Shown in pieces: positions 12,440-15,311 of a stretch of DNA of 15,311 nucleotides. Numbering within the stretch: position 1 is the stretch's first letter; every line of letters begins with the position of its first letter. Both the position numbers and the translations under genes were made by a program. This DNA comes from SYAC01 sp046048055 (GTDB lineage: Bacteria > Planctomycetota > Phycisphaerae > Phycisphaerales > SM1A02): NCBI GenBank assembly GCA_046048055.1, contig JBJOGW010000022.1, positions 1 to 15,311 of the forward strand. Direction: 5' to 3'. A model generated the notes under the pieces. It was not told the DNA's origin. It made no database searches and worked only from the letters and a program-made list of their open reading frames with translations.

Positions 12440-15311
12440 GTGCGACGTGGCCTGACGCTCCTGCTCTCGCTCTGCATGCTTGCAGCCGGCCCGGCGGACC
12501 TGTCGCCCTCGACCGGGCAGGCTGGCCTGCGAGAGGCGCCCATCACGGGCGATCGCCTCAGTGGCTTCGTGCTGCCCATCGTGGCGCAGGAGACCGACCT
12601 GGTCCTGCAGGCCACACGCACGCTTCGCTGGAAGGTGGACGACACGCTTCGGCTGGCCCTGCAGGGAGACGTGCGCATCACGGTGGCTGGCTACAACTTC
12701 ATGGCCCGGGACGCGCTGGTGTGGATCAACCGTCTCCCCAGCGCCGGGGGGCTGATCACGCAGGTGGCCATGTGGTTCCCCAAGGTGGCCGAGCCCACGC
12801 GCGGTGCGGGCGTGGGCGTGGCCGGAGGCAACGTGCTGGTGACCGCAAGCCTGCGTGGCAGCGTGCGTCTCCTTTCTCCGGTGGTTCAGGAGCAGGCGGC
12901 CGGTCGATCCGTGGTCGCCCCCGGAGAGGCCCGGCTGGCGGAGCACCTGCGTGCCATCGCCGCTGGCCCTGCCAAGCTTGGCACCCGGCCCAGCGTGGAT
13001 CGCCCGCAGCCCCTGCCCGAGCCGCCGCTTCTGGTGCGCGAGTCGTTGATCCCCTCCGATCCGCAGGGATCCGAGGCGGCTCGCTCCGTCACGCTGCCCA
13101 CGCCCACGGACCTGCCCACCCGCAGCGGCGACGTGGTGATCTTTGCCGGACGCGAGGTCACCATCGATCGCGAGCAGGACGTGGTGGTGGTCACGGGTGG
13201 ATCGCAGGTGGACATCATGGCCCGCGATCCCGCGTTGCGCACGGGCGAGATGCGGTTGAGCGCCGAGCGGGCGGTGATCTTCCTCAAGCCCGGCTCCGTG
13301 GCGGGACTCCAGGAAGGAACAGGCCAGATGAATGCCGAGAGCGTGGAAGGCGTCTACCTGGAAGGTGACGTGAACGCGACCGACGGCGACTATGCCATGC
13401 GCGGCGGGCAGGTCTACTACGACGTGGGCACCCGTCGTGCTGCGGCGCTGCAGGCCGTGCTCCGCACCTACACCCGGCGCGGGATTCCCGTGATCGCGCG
13501 GGCCGCCGAGGTCCGGCAGGTGGCGCAGGACCAGTTCGAGGCCCGCAGCGCCACCGTGAGCCTGAGCGAGTTCTACCGGCCGCACATCGCGCTGGCGGCA
13601 AGCCGCATCACCGTCACCAAGGGACCGGCCGACGATCCGTCCACCACCCTGGAGGCCTCGCACGTGACGCTGCGCGGCGGGGCGGTGCCCTTCTTCTACT
13701 GGCCCTACCTGCGCGGGCAGGCCGAGGATCCCGTGCTGCCCCAGGTGGCGGTGGGCTACAACGACTTCCAGGGCACCTCGGTGAGCACGCGCTGGAACCT
13801 GTGGAAGCTGGCGGGCTGGAAGCCGGACCTGGACATGGAGGCCGAGATCGGCAACGACATCTACTCCAGGAACGGTTACGGGCTGGGCGTGCGCTTCACG
13901 GGCGCGCCGGGCAACCTGAACCTGTACGGCTTCTATGACCTGCAGAACACCGAGCAGAGTTCCTCGGGCGTGGAGTACGTCTCGCCGCTGCAGTGGCGCG
14001 GCGTGATCGACGGGGCCGCCACCGTGGAGTTTGACCAGGGTTCGCTGATCCAGGGGCAGCTTGCATGGGTGAGCGACGGCGCGTTCGTGAGCACCTTCCA
14101 GCAGCAGGACTTCATGAACCGCCGCGAGTACGAGACCAGCGGATTCGTCAAGCTGCAGTCGGCCCACACGGCCTTCGACGCGCTCATCAAGTACGACCTG
14201 GACCGCTACGTGACGAACAGCTGGATGCTGGCCAGCCGTCCCTACAGCGTCTCCAAGTATCCCGAGATCACCTACCGCCGCTATGGCGACAGCCTGTTCG
14301 AGGGCAGCGTGAACTGGACCAGCGAGTACTCGCTCAACGCCATGTCCATGCAGCTGGAGCGGGGCACGCCCAATGAACTGGCGGCTCGGACCCGGGCCTT
14401 CGCCGCCAACGGCATCGGCGGCAACGCCTTCATCAACGCTGCCTACCTGAACGCCGGCTACAACGAGGAGACCTACGTGCGCGGGTTCATGCGCCAGGAA
14501 CTGGCCATGCCGTTCGATCTGGACGTCATGAAGATCACGCCGTTCGTGCAGGCCTCGGCGATCGGCTACATGCTCAACGACTTCCAGGCGTATCGCGATG
14601 CGTACCTGGCCATCACGCCCGGTGGCTCCAGCGATGGTGGTGCCGCCCGCGGGATCCTGGCCGCCGGTGCCCGCATGAGCGCCGAGTTCAGCCAGGAGTT
14701 CGGACTGGTGCAGAGTTCCAGCCTGGACCTGAACAGGCTGCGCTGGGTGCTGCAGCCCAACGCCGTGCTGTGGGCCGGCTACGACACGGGCGACAACGGC
14801 CAGTATCCGATCTTCGACCAGGACGTGGAGGGCCAGACCGGCTCCGCCGCCGCGCAGCTGGGCCTGACCCAGCGTTGGCAGACCTACCGCGGCGGCCCCG
14901 GCAACTGGCGAAGCGTGGACTGGATCATGCTGGATGCGGGCGTGGTGGTGAACGACCAGTCCGCCAACTTCCAGCGGCCGGGCAGCACGGCCGGCCTGAA
15001 CAGCCTGGCCTACTACCAGAGCCCCACCCCGCAGTTCTTCGCGTCGCGTCCCGAACTCTCGCAGTGGGGCAATCACGCCTACGCCCGCGGCACCTGGGCG
15101 CTCTCCAGCACGCTCAGCGTCTATGGCAGCACCACGCTCCTGCTCGAGGACCGCAACACCCAGCAGAATCCGGACCAGAGCAACTTTGCCCGTGGCTCCG
15201 TGGGATTGTCCTTTCAGCACTCGCCCGACGTGACGCTGTTCTGCGAGTACCGCATGATCAACAACTTCTACGACAGCGCGCTCTACCCCAACGACGAGCT
15301 GCTGCAGCCGG
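12440..15311 (+). CDS. lptD: LptD-like LPS-assembly outer-membrane protein (OstA/LptD family), 3' end beyond the window
   Basis: An open frame of 957 codons from a GTG start with no stop before the window edge, so the C terminus is missing. It begins with a signal peptide (MRRGLTLLLSLCMLAAG, about 1-22). Residues about 60-140 (LALQGDVRITVAGYNFMARDALVWI) and about 230-410 (GDVVIFAGREVTI, VEGVYLEGDVNATDGDYAMRG) look like LptA/OstA-type beta-jellyroll repeats. The block VPFFYWPYLRG (416-426) is a hallmark of LptD. From about 440 onward the sequence alternates polar and aromatic residues, as in a beta barrel (for example YGLGVRFTGAPGNLNLYGFYD). LptD inserts LPS into the outer leaflet together with the lipoprotein LptE. 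Known LptD proteins are mostly about 700-1000 residues, so this one is long, with an extra N-terminal module. No BamA- or SurA-type neighbour is seen. It could instead be a broader OstA-family barrel. Confidence 0.8.
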   Translation, partial: MRRGLTLLLSLCMLAAGPADLSPSTGQAGLREAPITGDRLSGFVLPIVAQETDLVLQATRTLRWKVDDTLRLALQGDVRITVAGYNFMARDALVWINRLPSAGGLITQVAMWFPKVAEPTRGAGVGVAGGNVLVTASLRGSVRLLSPVVQEQAAGRSVVAPGEARLAEHLRAIAAGPAKLGTRPSVDRPQPLPEPPLLVRESLIPSDPQGSEAARSVTLPTPTDLPTRSGDVVIFAGREVTIDREQDVVVVTGGSQVDIMARDPALRTGEMRLSAERAVIFLKPGSVAGLQEGTGQMNAESVEGVYLEGDVNATDGDYAMRGGQVYYDVGTRRAAALQAVLRTYTRRGIPVIARAAEVRQVAQDQFEARSATVSLSEFYRPHIALAASRITVTKGPADDPSTTLEASHVTLRGGAVPFFYWPYLRGQAEDPVLPQVAVGYNDFQGTSVSTRWNLWKLAGWKPDLDMEAEIGNDIYSRNGYGLGVRFTGAPGNLNLYGFYDLQNTEQSSSGVEYVSPLQWRGVIDGAATVEFDQGSLIQGQLAWVSDGAFVSTFQQQDFMNRREYETSGFVKLQSAHTAFDALIKYDLDRYVTNSWMLASRPYSVSKYPEITYRRYGDSLFEGSVNWTSEYSLNAMSMQLERGTPNELAARTRAFAANGIGGNAFINAAYLNAGYNEETYVRGFMRQELAMPFDLDVMKITPFVQASAIGYMLNDFQAYRDAYLAITPGGSSDGGAARGILAAGARMSAEFSQEFGLVQSSSLDLNRLRWVLQPNAVLWAGYDTGDNGQYPIFDQDVEGQTGSAAAQLGLTQRWQTYRGGPGNWRSVDWIMLDAGVVVNDQSANFQRPGSTAGLNSLAYYQSPTPQFFASRPELSQWGNHAYARGTWALSSTLSVYGSTTLLLEDRNTQQNPDQSNFARGSVGLSFQHSPDVTLFCEYRMINNFYDSALYPNDELLQP

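Noticed and set aside
11780..15220. 1146-codon minus-strand ORF antisense to the UbiA-like and lptD-like genes
   Set aside because: Same in-register effect. The plus-strand frame has a signal peptide, the FFYWPY motif, a promoter and an unbroken 957 codons.

Overview
This is a GC-rich window from a Gram-negative bacterium, most likely a member of the Planctomycetota (possibly Phycisphaerae-like). That placement is an inference from three things. LeuRS carries a long extra segment after its HIGH-motif half and lacks the usual cysteine pair. A lone prepilin-like protein has a C-terminal H...DG-type ending common in planctomycetes. The order ribH-nusB-ftsY is one I associate with that phylum. 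An LptD-like protein shows an LPS-type outer membrane. Real genes use G/C in third positions, which opens long spurious ORFs on the opposite strand.

Layout. Positions 1-384 hold no recognisable gene, only degenerate GC-rich repeats, including a 21-bp tandem repeat, downstream of leuS. leuS and folC lie on the minus strand (385-4728). A short, relatively AT-rich divergent intergenic region (4729-4845) separates folC from a plus-strand LOG-family gene (4846-5616). That gene converges on a minus-strand block that reads, in transcription order, ribH, nusB, ftsY, then (behind its own promoter) a pseudopilin-like gene, a one-TM protein of unknown function and the helicase gene hrpB (11371 down to 5626). 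Genes inside these blocks overlap by 1-10 bases, which suggests translational coupling. On the plus strand, divergent from ribH, are a UbiA-like membrane protein (11441-12409) and a large LptD-like outer-membrane protein that starts with GTG at 12440 and runs off the window.

Functions are mostly housekeeping: leucyl-tRNA charging, folate glutamylation, riboflavin synthesis, transcription antitermination, the SRP receptor and LPS export. No mobile element, CRISPR array, tRNA or rRNA was seen.

The most interesting signal is regulatory. Every gene that begins a transcription unit has a TANNNT-type -10 hexamer (TAGCAT twice, TACCAT twice, TATCAT, TACCCT) ending only 6-9 bases before the start codon. 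This predicts that transcripts start at or within about 3 bases of the start codon, so leaderless mRNA would be the default for operon-leading genes here. The ubiA-like and lptD-like genes share an almost identical 13-bp promoter box. Two or three of the promoters have perfect palindromes in or next to the -35/-10 spacer.
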